Assembly (NCBI RefSeq): GCF_000350225.1
Contig: NW_005179005.1
Coordinates: 1-64,000 of the forward strand
Source of the DNA: Chondrus crispus
Taxonomy: Eukaryota; Rhodophyta; Florideophyceae; Gigartinales; Gigartinaceae
Direction: 5' to 3'
Length of the DNA stretch: 64,000 nucleotides
Numbering within the stretch: the stretch's first letter is position 1; each line of letters starts with the position of its first letter. The notes below the pieces were generated by a model that was not told where the DNA came from, did no database searches, and saw nothing but the letters and a program-made list of their open reading frames with translations. Shown in pieces: positions 49,501 through 57,489 of the stretch. Both the position numbers and the translations under genes were made by a program.

Positions 49501-50584
49501 ATCCTGGGACAAGAGCGTGCGGGTGTGGGACGTGGAGACGGGAGCACAAGTCGGGAACGCGTTAGTTGGACACATGGGTGCGGTGGCCAGCGTTGCGATG
49601 AGTGGGGACGGAAGACGTGTGGTATCTGGATCGTATGACAAGAGCGTGCGGGTGTGGGACGTGGAGACGGGAGCACAAGTCGGGGACGCGTTAGTTGGAC
49701 ACACGGAATGGGTGCGTAGTGTTGCGATGAGTGGGGACGGAAGAGGTGTGGTATCTGGATCGCTTGACATAAGCGTGCGGGTGTGGGACGTGGAGACGGG
49801 AGCACCAATTGGGGGCGTGTTAGTTGGACACACGGGGATGGTGACTAGCGTTGCGATGAGTGGGCACGGAAGACGTGTGATATCTGGATCGGATGACAAG
49901 AGCGTGCGGGTGTGGGACGTCGAGACGGGAGTACAAGTCGGGGAGGCGTTAGTTGGACATACGAGTTCGGTGCTTAGCGTTGCGGTGTGTGAGGACGGAA
50001 GACGTGTGGTATCTGGATCAAAGGACGAGAGCGTGCGGGTGTGGGACGTGGAGACGGGAGCACAAGTCGGGGAGGCGTTAGTTGGACACACGGATTGGGT
50101 GCGCAGCGTTGCGATGAGTGGGGACGGAAGACGTGTGGTATCTGGATCCCGGGACATGAGCGTGCGGGTGTGGGACGTGGAGACGGGAACACAAGTCGGG
50201 GACGCATTACTTGGACACACGGAGAGGGTATATATCGTTGCAATGAGTGGGGACGGAAGACGTGTGGTATCTGGATCGTGGGACGGGAGCGTGCGGGTGT
50301 GGGACGTGGAGAGAGGGATCACACTTCATACCGGGAGGGAAGAGGATTGGGAAGAAATCACGGAGCGGTTCCTGAGAACGGCAGACTTTGGTACCGCTTC
50401 TCGAGCAGGACGAACATCACAAATATTTTCAAGGGAGGGAGCAATTGTGCAAAGGCGCGAAGATGGGTCTGAGGCCGTCTTGGTCCAGTTGGACGGTCGA
50501 GCACACTTTCAGATAGACCACGATCATGGGGTCGTAGTTGCAAGGGCGGGCCATCTGGTTGCTATCATGAAGCTAGTGGTGTAA
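46577..50584 (+). CDS. NLR1: NB-ARC-WD40 STAND protein, 1335 aa, intact
   Basis: ATG in CCATGGCTGATCC starts a helical N-terminal domain (1-190) of no recognised family. The NB-ARC ATPase follows: P-loop VGQGGVGKT (216-224), Walker B LFIIDDVW (301-308), RSRLLYSTRD sensor, CGGLPLAL (397-404) and an MHD-like VHDLTHDF (~538). A linker (~600-860) precedes the WD40 region. That has one diverged repeat (VVVGYEDGTLRLW) and nine near-identical 43-residue repeats (49181-50341), then a short C-terminal tail. STAND proteins of this layout act as intracellular receptors: the repeat domain senses and the NB-ARC switches state. The single exon is uninterrupted. The paralogue at 57490 is broken. Confidence 0.93.
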   Translation: MADPYSILGLTGPAEQVVRLIASLIERHQAYKENKTLSTEMLTAYITLQRDITELKNMPIHGTSSQHTGLLQREIADISSFILKSLKELQKESDDPKARLGAFASAVGDREVLEKRKLEADRLHHRILQASAGIDTRTAVESIGIDTRATRAAVESIRRDTGDMFRASIRAEHNPASICVKLDSRGSDGLPDTCESRLKATVLRRDRNMQVGATAVGQGGVGKTCTLRAIAHDVEIKAEFSGGVYFMSLGKDGNVGRLIEELCLIVETSGGKETAAELREQSEFGRVLAKVHAWFCSHVCLFIIDDVWVVNDIDANILQKLSVLAETAGGSGERRSRLLYSTRDKELRQIGERVSFEPREKVGKEAVDMLVHASEANREEVDDARCKEAVGEILKMCGGLPLALNVAGTSVRYMRERWEGEVSEAWGAYLSRMKSRNTIRGESPKDGYSSLDETLHTSLDILESDVGNSAETVDEFSFRKMHQSLCVMKKQDWIPLSLVGDLWEMDEECTERCAKEMERVGLVEVQYEKGCGGLRVHDLTHDFAVEEAKKKEGVEEWCKKMADVCRKGGGLLAMSEDRDGEGKSTREEYVFENIYRILKQGGCVEELKRLFLSARWVKTVLRRGGVWQYEEAVKGLRRDLKGKRGSGKVGMGRADEDAVDAMVLMMRAARLSVPFCGENNAGIYFQLYGRVKHKARDSGCVRKILEEIERYAPRPWVRPVSECVARADGRLVEQIVLPYYSLEIQAGMDSRGEVHGCQVEPSGAEVTVFTQSAEKETKMIRLEGEFEAEIQDPGDLGTSRRKMCRRLRACFRMCIGSVTSEVTGEGPSVTRATCATSCERKGYVVVGYEDGTLRLWSTSEREVLRSFRGHRSRVECVAVSGDGRRVVSGSEDEGVRVWDVETGAQVGDALVGHMHWVLSVAMSGDGRRVVSGSRDKSVRVWDVESGTQVGEALVGHTDRVLSVAMSGDGRRVVSGSWDKSVRVWDVETGAQVGNALVGHMGAVASVAMSGDGRRVVSGSYDKSVRVWDVETGAQVGDALVGHTEWVRSVAMSGDGRGVVSGSLDISVRVWDVETGAPIGGVLVGHTGMVTSVAMSGHGRRVISGSDDKSVRVWDVETGVQVGEALVGHTSSVLSVAVCEDGRRVVSGSKDESVRVWDVETGAQVGEALVGHTDWVRSVAMSGDGRRVVSGSRDMSVRVWDVETGTQVGDALLGHTERVYIVAMSGDGRRVVSGSWDGSVRVWDVERGITLHTGREEDWEEITERFLRTADFGTASRAGRTSQIFSREGAIVQRREDGSEAVLVQLDGRAHFQIDHDHGVVVARAGHLVAIMKLVV
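49181..50341 (+). repeat. nine tandem 129-bp WD40 units in NLR1
   Basis: Unit consensus is G-H-T-x-x-V-x-S-V-A-M-S-G-D-G-R-R-V-V-S, then G-S-x-D-x-S-V-R-V-W-D-V-E-T-G-x-Q-V-G-x-A-L-V. Variation is concentrated at positions 4, 5, 7, 23, 25 and 40; the remaining codons are nearly invariant. Units 1 and 9 are the least typical. Confidence 0.95.
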
Positions 50585-51073
50585 GTGAGCATCGAAGTGC
50601 GATGGCCGCTTGTCGCCCGAGACATTAGAATGCGTTGCGACTGTGCGTGGTAGTGGTGGGGAGTGCTTTTTGTTTTATTATTGCTTTGTTATGAATGCGT
50701 GAAAAGCTCGCCTCACGAACTTTGCAGTCCATGTATGTGTATGTATGAACTAGCGACCTGCATCCCTTCATCGTGCGATCTTGTGCCCAGTATAATACTA
50801 ATGTGCAGGCACCTGGCCATCATATGCGTCAGTTGCGTGTGAGTAAAGATGTGGAGGTAGTTGTATGTTGCTCTTGTGTTCACTTTAATATCTTGTGCAA
50901 TTCTCACTGTTAAGAGGCGATGAGTACACGTGCACAGGTTCACACGGGCACAGGGTTCACACGTGTGACAAGAAAAATGATAAACGAGGCCAACTTCTTT
51001 CCTCAGTTTTACCATAAATTTCAATTTTACTACAGTATAAATTTCAATTTTACCAAAAGAGCTTCCATCTTCT
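50585..51073. other. NLR1 3' region, duplicated downstream of NLR2
   Basis: Blocks such as AGCATCGAAGTGCGATGGCC, GCGTGAGAAGCTCGCCTCAC-like and CACGTGCACAGGTT recur at 61071-61490, marking the duplicated segment. Short GTGCACAG/CACACGTGTG repeats occur. No gene seen. Confidence 0.6.
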
Positions 51074-51247
51074 CAGGGCCGTTCCTAACGACGAGCACGG
51101 TGTGCTAGCACGCAAGCACCCTGACATTTGGCATGAATGGATTGGTTGAACGGGAGTAAAGCATTTCCAATATTTTTTTCAACCAATACATTCATGCCAA
51201 GTTTCAGGGTGCTGGCACGGCGAACTCTTCGTTAGGAACGGCCCTCA
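51074..51247. mobile_element. foldback MITE copy 1
   Basis: The ends are long inverted repeats (CAGGGCCGTTCCTAACGA at left, its complement at right) with arms of ~75 bp that also include GGCATGAATG-ATTGGTTGAA. The CAGGG start is reminiscent of hAT termini, but no 8-bp target duplication was found. It has no coding capacity. Copy 2 is in inverse orientation. Confidence 0.7.
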
Positions 51248-51275
51248 GGGGCGTTACATTGCAACGACCACAGAC

Positions 51276-52054
51276 NNNNNNNNNNNNNNNNNNNNNNNNN
51301 NNNNNNNNNNNNNNNNNNNNNNNNNNNNNNNNNNNNNNNNNNNNNNNNNNNNNNNNNNNNNNNNNNNNNNNNNNNNNNNNNNNNNNNNNNNNNNNNNNNN
51401 NNNNNNNNNNNNNNNNNNNNNNNNNNNNNNNNNNNNNNNNNNNNNNNNNNNNNNNNNNNNNNNNNNNNNNNNNNNNNNNNNNNNNNNNNNNNNNNNNNNN
51501 NNNNNNNNNNNNNNNNNNNNNNNNNNNNNNNNNNNNNNNNNNNNNNNNNNNNNNNNNNNNNNNNNNNNNNNNNNNNNNNNNNNNNNNNNNNNNNNNNNNN
51601 NNNNNNNNNNNNNNNNNNNNNNNNNNNNNNNNNNNNNNNNNNNNNNNNNNNNNNNNNNNNNNNNNNNNNNNNNNNNNNNNNNNNNNNNNNNNNNNNNNNN
51701 NNNNNNNNNNNNNNNNNNNNNNNNNNNNNNNNNNNNNNNNNNNNNNNNNNNNNNNNNNNNNNNNNNNNNNNNNNNNNNNNNNNNNNNNNNNNNNNNNNNN
51801 NNNNNNNNNNNNNNNNNNNNNNNNNNNNNNNNNNNNNNNNNNNNNNNNNNNNNNNNNNNNNNNNNNNNNNNNNNNNNNNNNNNNNNNNNNNNNNNNNNNN
51901 NNNNNNNNNNNNNNNNNNNNNNNNNNNNNNNNNNNNNNNNNNNNNNNNNNNNNNNNNNNNNNNNNNNNNNNNNNNNNNNNNNNNNNNNNNNNNNNNNNNN
52001 NNNNNNNNNNNNNNNNNNNNNNNNNNNNNNNNNNNNNNNNNNNNNNNNNNNNNN
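51276..52054. other. assembly gap (779 N)
   Basis: A run of N. It lies between the first MITE and a GC-rich block that is duplicated at 62320-62520, so it probably hides the GC-rich equivalent of 61500-62320. Confidence 0.98.
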
Positions 52055-52245
52055 GGATTCGCTGGAACACGGCTTGCATCCGCTGCAGTCGCGCGGGGAG
52101 GCCGCGGCGCGCAACAGGTGGCCGCCCGCGCGTTTTGATGGCGCGCCCCCGCCGGGCGGCCGCACACCCGGCGCGCCGTCTTCTCGGCCGGCGGCCGAGC
52201 GGCTCCAGGGGGCGATGCGTTCGATGCAGGCCGTCGCTTTTCGTC
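52055..52245. repeat. GC-rich duplicated block, copy 1
   Basis: It shares GCAGTCGCGCGGGGAGGCC, GCGCGCAACAGGTGGC, CCCCCGCCGGGCGGCCGC and GGGGGCGATGC in order with 62330-62500. It forms the right end of the segmental duplication containing the NLR genes. Confidence 0.8.
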
Positions 52246-52501
52246 AGGATTGCCAATAATCACATGCCGTCACTCGCCTACGCGTCCCGGTATGTCGTTT
52301 CAAGACGCGCGCCGCCCACCCACCGTCGGTGTCGAGTTCGATGAGCGCTCTGCGTACAATGTCCCCACAACGACTGATCCGCATACCCCTGACACCGCCG
52401 ACAACTTTCCTGACTCCTCCGTCTCTCATCTCCCCGTCCGCAGGAGTTCGGGTGAGGACGGGGGCGCGTGGGCTCGTCACGGCGGGGGGACCATCACCGC
52501 C

Positions 52502-53086
52502 ATGGCGCCGATCGCGAAGCGTTCGCGCGCCCTGCTACTGCTCCTCCTGCGTACCGTGGTGCTCGCTCTCTTCGGTCTCATGTTTGTCCAGACCGAAGCT
52601 GCATCCTGCCCCTGTGTCTGCCGCACCAACGTTGATAGCGCCCTCGCCAGTGCGGTCGCAGACAAAGCAGCTGCCGTTTCTATGCCTGCAGCACGGGAGG
52701 CAGGTCAGGTGCCTGTTGCTGCTACTAACAGTAACAGTAACAGTAACGAGTTCTGTCTCTGTCAGAGCAAAATCTCTGCGTCCCCACTACGACACGCACA
52801 CCTTGAAAATCAAAAACACATCCGTCAACCTTTGCCTTTTCGTACTGCACTTCGTGTACAAATGCTGTTGACAGCATTTGTACTGACATCAGTATATGCC
52901 ATACCATCGCCCCATCAGCCGCCCAACCGCGCATCCCGTCCAGAAATGCGAACATCGTTGCCCATTCCCTTGCAGCCAGTTCGCTGCTTAGCGCCGCGTG
53001 CAGTGGCAACACTTGGATATTTTAGGGGATTAGTTCTTGCAAACCTGTTTAAATTATCTATCGTTCATCTCATTTATCGCGAGTAG
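52502..53086 (+). CDS. putative small secreted or membrane protein
   Basis: ATG at 52502 is followed by a basic then strongly hydrophobic stretch (ALLLLLLRTVVLALFGLMFV) that looks like a signal peptide or membrane anchor. Then come CPCVCRTN and an Ala/Ser-rich region with an (NS)n tract, FCLC, a second hydrophobic stretch (MLLTAFVLTSVYAI) and a tail to a TAG at 53084. No family recognised. The frame is open upstream to ~52250. A similar Cys motif (SCPCVCSN) after a signal peptide appears in the ORF at 62856-63059. Confidence 0.35.
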   Translation: MAPIAKRSRALLLLLLRTVVLALFGLMFVQTEAASCPCVCRTNVDSALASAVADKAAAVSMPAAREAGQVPVAATNSNSNSNEFCLCQSKISASPLRHAHLENQKHIRQPLPFRTALRVQMLLTAFVLTSVYAIPSPHQPPNRASRPEMRTSLPIPLQPVRCLAPRAVATLGYFRGLVLANLFKLSIVHLIYRE

Positions 53087-53205
53087 ACTGTAATCTTGAG
53101 ATCGGCAACGAGACACTGCCCAGGACTAACGCCAACACGCACTGCTGTACTGTACCCAAGGGTACTGTATACGGTACCACTAGTGCCATATGTCTCAAAA
53201 AAGAC

Positions 53206-53257
53206 GCATTTGAAGCAAGTAACAGTACTTTATTGTACTGTTACTTGCTTCAAATGC
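53206..53257. other. perfect 23-bp hairpin, 6-nt loop
   Basis: Left arm 53206-53228 (GCATTTGAAGCAAGTAACAG...) is the exact reverse complement of 53235-53257; the loop is TTTATT. It lies outside coding sequence, about 140 bp before MITE copy 2. Confidence 0.9.
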
Positions 53258-53394
53258 CTCCAGAGAAACGAGAGTACGCGGGAACGCGAGAGCGTACGGT
53301 ACGCGCGCTTCTCTGGACGCATTGAACATTACGGGCCGTAATGCAAATGGAAGGGCCAAAGTGGTGCCGTAAATTACGGCTCCACTGTTTTGTT

Positions 53395-53588
53395 CAGGGC
53401 CGTTCCTAACGAAGAGTTCGCTGTGCCAGCACCCGAGCACCCTGAAACTTGGCATGAATGTATTGGTTGAAAAAATTATTGGAAATGCTTTTACTCCCGT
53501 TCAACCAATCCATTCATGCCAAATGTCAGGGTGCTTGCGTGCTAGCCCGGGTGCTAGCACACCTAACTCTTCGTTAGGAACGGCCCTG
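53395..53588. mobile_element. foldback MITE copy 2
   Basis: CAGGGCCGTTCCTAACGA to its complement ending GGCCCTG. The interior is the reverse complement of copy 1 (GGTTGAA-AATATTGGAAATGC-TTTACTCCCGTTCAACC order). It has about 20 extra bases near the right arm (GCTAGCCCGGGTGCTAGC). Flanks show no clear target duplication. Confidence 0.7.
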
Positions 53589-53962
53589 AGGGCCGTTCCA
53601 TGCTCAACAGGGCCGTGCGCTTCACTACATTCTGCACAGCTCGGCGCTTTATAGCGGTGTTTCTTCCTAATGACGTCACAACACTTTCTAGATCTGCCGC
53701 CAGAAGAACTCATACATTCCTCCATTTTCACACCCCTATCCATGCCCAAGATGCCAGGAGTCTTCAAATTCTACGCGTCGTATGATTTCGACGTAGACCA
53801 ACAAGACTTGCATCCAAGCGTTGATCATTGCTCCCCGTCTCCGTTCTCTCAACACAAAACGTGAAACTACCGACTCAGCGGTGCAGCTCTGAGGTACTAT
53901 ATGGCGGGGAACAGCATAGTTGACTACGAAAACATTCACGTGAACAACGCAAGCAAAACAAG

Positions 53963-55919
53963 ATGCCGCTCTTTGCCTCCCGCAACGCCATACTTACAAA
54001 CGTCTCAATCGGTGTTTTCACGGCACTAGCCCTTTCATGCTCCTGGTTGACTGTCTCCGCCGAAGAGGGTACCGAGCGACCGCTCGAAGGGCTGCGCCTG
54101 CAGTGTTGTACCGCCCTGGAAAGCATGATAATGGAAAAAGATGCAAATGCCAAGGTAAGGCATCCATTTCTTCCAGGGGTGCGAATTACGCGTAGCGGCG
54201 AGCTCACTCTGCACCGCCAACTGACACCTTCTGTCCGACAAGCAGCCTTTCGGATATAAGGGGATGGGCATGACGTATCTTTTACAACTTCAAGAAAGGC
54301 TCGGCTTTCGCTGCGAGACTATGGTTGAGTTCAACAACAATGACAAGGACGGAGTGTCGTTTAACTCTATCCTTGAAAATATCGAGGCCTGCACAGACAA
54401 CGGCACTATTCGTGATTCTCCTGAGTGTAAATGCGAAATGGCTGTTGGCGGCTGGTCCGAAAGTAGCTACCGTTTTGGAAGGGTTGACTATCTCCCCCCC
54501 TTCGTCATTGACGGGATTGGCATCGTCGTGCATACTGACAATACTTCCTCCGCATCCGCTGGAGCCTTCTTTATCACGGCCTTCTCCACTTCTACCTGGC
54601 TGTTGGTGCTGGCCCTCATCGGGTTGTTCACGTTTCTTAAAGTTCTTGACAGGCGCTTTGCACTTCTCGTCAAGCCATACGAACCGCTTCCGGACGGGGA
54701 ATCTCGATTTCGAAGATTGAAGCACTATTTGCTCAAGAGCCCGGTTCCTCGCAGGTTGAGACTCGCACTGGCGAGTACATGTACGTTTTTCAAAAAGCGT
54801 GTGCGCACTCTCTCATCGCGTTCGTCTTCTTTCTGCGACTCACTCCCGCACGAAACGTTTCCTTCCATTCTTTCCCTCATGTGACATTTCTCTGCGAGCA
54901 CAGTGGACCGAATGATGCAACAAGGTAGTCTTGATTCCGAGCACAGCAGGTCGACCTCAAGGCAATGGGTACTTAACCTGTTGATCGCCTTCTGCAGTCT
55001 TTTTCTGATTCTGGCCTATGAATCATCGATGACGTGAGTTTTGCCTCGAGGATATCGCATCCCAGCCTTCTATGATATCAACAGAAATGTGCACGAATAA
55101 CAGATCGTAGTGGACAAGATCATCTAACTCGACCCAAATCGTGCGCTCTGAGCGAATAGTGCCGTACTTGTACAAAAGCAGTTCGAGTCCGAATACCGAA
55201 ACATACGAGACCTCCAGACCTGCCAAATCCCCCCGCAACAAGTCTGTGTGCCGCGAGGAGGTGCCATAGAGATACTCTGGAAAACAGCTATCGCTTCTCA
55301 GTACGTATGCATCACGTCGGCCATTCTCGAAGCTGGCATCTTCTCCAACGCACTAACATCAATTGAAACTCACAGCGATTGCCACACACGAGAGCCGATA
55401 TTCGTCGACTCATACGAAAAAGGAGGAGAACTCTTGTATGAGAAGAAGTGCAAGTTCTTGCTAGCCTCGCTATCATCAGGCATGCACCTTGGCGAACGTA
55501 GGTATTGCGGAAAGGTGACACTGACGGGCGAGCCCTGCTCTCGAGGAGGGTCTTCGTTTCTTCTTCCACGCGACTCAAACTTGACAGAGCCCATGAGCAG
55601 AGAAACTCTTGACATGCTGGCCTCTGGCCTTCTTCCCAGCCTTGAAGAACATTTGAGCTCTTCGGGACGATGTGGAAGGACCGATACTTCGAGCCTTTCG
55701 GCTAAACAGCTTCAACTGTTTTTCATCTTTGTTTTTTGTGCCTGCGTTCTGATCTTCTTCGAAATGATCCTAGATCCGCAATCCGTGCAGACAAACCCGG
55801 ACGCACCAGCTGAAAAGCCATCGACGAGTACTGACCCCAACGAAATGTCCAGCGTCGAGACACAAGGGGTTTCATCTCGGGGAAATGCGCGAAGCACGCT
55901 TGAGACGCATGTCGTCTGA
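53963..55919 (+). pseudogene. ionotropic glutamate receptor-like channel, five in-frame stops
   Basis: Exon 1 (53963-54154) encodes a signal peptide (VFTALALSCSWLTVSA). A GTAAGG...ATAAG intron (54155-54260) separates it from exon 2. Exon 2 has the S1 ligand lobe (YLLQLQERLGFRC, CEMAVGGWSESSYRFGRVDYLPPFVIDGIGIVV), M1 (STWLLVLALIGLFTFL) and M3-like pore helix WVLNLLIAFCSLFLILAYESSMT (by position 54960-55034). The S2 lobe follows (FLLPRDSNL, LLPSLEEHL) and then the last membrane segment (LQLFFIFVFCACVLIFFEMI). The frame is constant, but TGA 54882, TGA 55035, TAA 55098, TAA 55125 and TGA 55149 interrupt it. There is no amino-terminal domain, so it is a short-type receptor. Confidence 0.7.
54155..54260 (+). 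other. 106-nt spliceosomal intron in the receptor-like gene
   Basis: AAG/GTAAGG at the donor and ATATAAG/GGG at the acceptor. Removing it joins NAK to GMGMTYLLQ in frame and completes the ligand-binding lobe. This is the clearest intron in the window. Confidence 0.65.
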
Positions 55920-56550
55920 AAAATAGTACGGATCCAAGCTGCGATTCGAGGTGAAACAGAGATAGTTGGCGCATCTGGCCGATTCTGATGTGCGCACATC
56001 ACGGCAATGTGCTGCTCTGACCGCTTTTGCGCAGAATGTGGGGCTCTTCTTCCTCTTTCCGAAGTGCGGAATGAATTGCCCGACGGTGAACGACATGCTG
56101 TAGAAGCATCGAAATGGTTTATCTAAGAAAAGGCGCGCTCGAACGAAGGTAAGGAACGACCAAGGCCTCCTTGTGGATTCAAAATTCTTTGGCCGGATTT
56201 AAGGTAGCTTCCGGTTGGCCTTCAGCAGCACCACAGTATTAAATTAATTATACAGACTTTACGCATTATGGTTGTCTATAGCACACCGCTACACGTGTAC
56301 ATGACGGATATGTAGACACGTTGACCCTTCCGCCTTGTCACCGACTTCCCATGCGTTAAACCTCAACACACTTAAGCTGCTTAGTTCCAACCGCGTACCA
56401 CCTACAAATTGGCGTTTGCAGCACTTGACTTGGGCGAGCAAGTCTGCCGAGTAAGGATACCCCTGCACGTTCTCCAAAGCCGCTGAAATGAAGCATCTGG
56501 AGAAAACAACGCGCTTAAATATAAACTGAATCCTCACAGAACCGCTTCCG
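55920..56550. other. intergenic, nothing recognised
   Basis: A mixed-composition spacer with TTAAATTAATTATACA at ~56240. No ORF with a domain. Confidence 0.45.
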
Positions 56551-56584
56551 TGCCCCAGACGATTCTCGACGTCATGCCCACAGA

Positions 56585-57090
56585 CCGTCGCTCGCGGCGG
56601 CGCCTTCCTCTCCCGCGGACGATGCGGTGAACGTGCCTCCGCCCTCCGCGCCCAGCCGGCGCGCGCGTTCGGCTGGCGGCGCGGGGTCCGAGTCGCGCAA
56701 GGCGGCGGCGGCGGGCGGTTCGGGCGAGGAGGAGGACGTGATGGACCACGGGAACGCGAGCTACGTAATGCTGAAGCAGGGGCGGTTCGGGCGAGGATGA
56801 GGAGGAGGTGATGGACCACGGGAGCGAGGAGGAGGAGGCGGAGCGGAAGCGGCTGCAGGAGATCAAGGAGAAGGAGGCGGAAGACGAGGATGCAGCAGGA
56901 GAAGGGGAAGGCGGTGGGCGCGGCCGAGCAGGAGACGCTGGCGAAGAAGGAGCGGGAGGGGCGGGTGATGAACACGAGCAGCGTGAGGTTCGACGAGCGC
57001 GACGGGCGCGGCGAGGTGACGTTTATGTTTGTGGCGACGGTGGGGATGGAGAAGAAGCGCGGGCGGAAGAGGGGTAAAACTAAAGCTTGA
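56585..57090 (+). pseudogene. GC-rich acidic/lysine-rich ORF, frameshifted
   Basis: The plus strand reads an Ala/Pro/Ser-rich head and EEEDVMDHGNASYVMLKQG. After a break comes EEEVMDHGSEEEEAERKRLQEIKEKEAED, then in another frame KKEREGRVMNTSSVRFDERDGRGEVTF and a basic tail KKRGRKRGKTKA. The EE(E/D)VMDHG string occurs twice ~80 bp apart, suggesting a local duplication that broke the frame. The family was not recognised; it may be a 3'-complete gene fragment. Confidence 0.35.
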
Positions 57091-57489
57091 AGTTTCCTCA
57101 AACACCCCGTGTGCCTTTATCCACTCCATTCCATTCCATTTATTTATTTTGAAGCTGTTGATGTCACCACATTCCAAAAACTTTGTTGTTACATTCAAAC
57201 CCTTTCGCATTCCTCCCCACTTGCGGCCCGCAACGCGCGCCACGGAGCCCACTTGTACTAAACACACGATGTGCCAACACCGCAGCAACAATTCGCAACG
57301 CCAAGGGTGGAAGCAAACCTTCCCCGCCCCCTCTGCGAGAAGACCACAAACGACAAACAACGGCGAACAACGACTAACAACAACAAGAGAGAAAGAGTTT
57401 CGGAGAGAGGGAGATATAGAGAAGAGCCAGCGCCGCTTTGCCACCGCCGCCTACTCGAATCCTAACAACACCCCCTATTCGCAAACACC

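Noticed and set aside
49183-50322. Long minus-strand Ser/Thr/Pro ORFs under the WD40 arrays (also 60056-60772)
   Set aside because: They are by-products of the 129-bp repeat, whose length keeps every frame open.
51204-52344. ORFs of 300-361 codons across 51276-52054
   Set aside because: They consist almost entirely of N and have no real sequence.
55035-55150. Second intron starting at GTGAGT after the M3 helix
   Set aside because: The same frame continues across it with S2-linker-like sequence, so stops by mutation explain it better than splicing.
26901-55151. Stop-codon reassignment to explain in-frame stops
   Set aside because: All three stop codons occur inside frames, while TAA and TAG clearly end intact ORFs such as NLR1.
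55023-55241. Minus-strand ORF (72 codons) in the receptor-like gene
   Set aside because: The plus frame joins M3 to S2 through this stretch; the minus ORF is its shadow.
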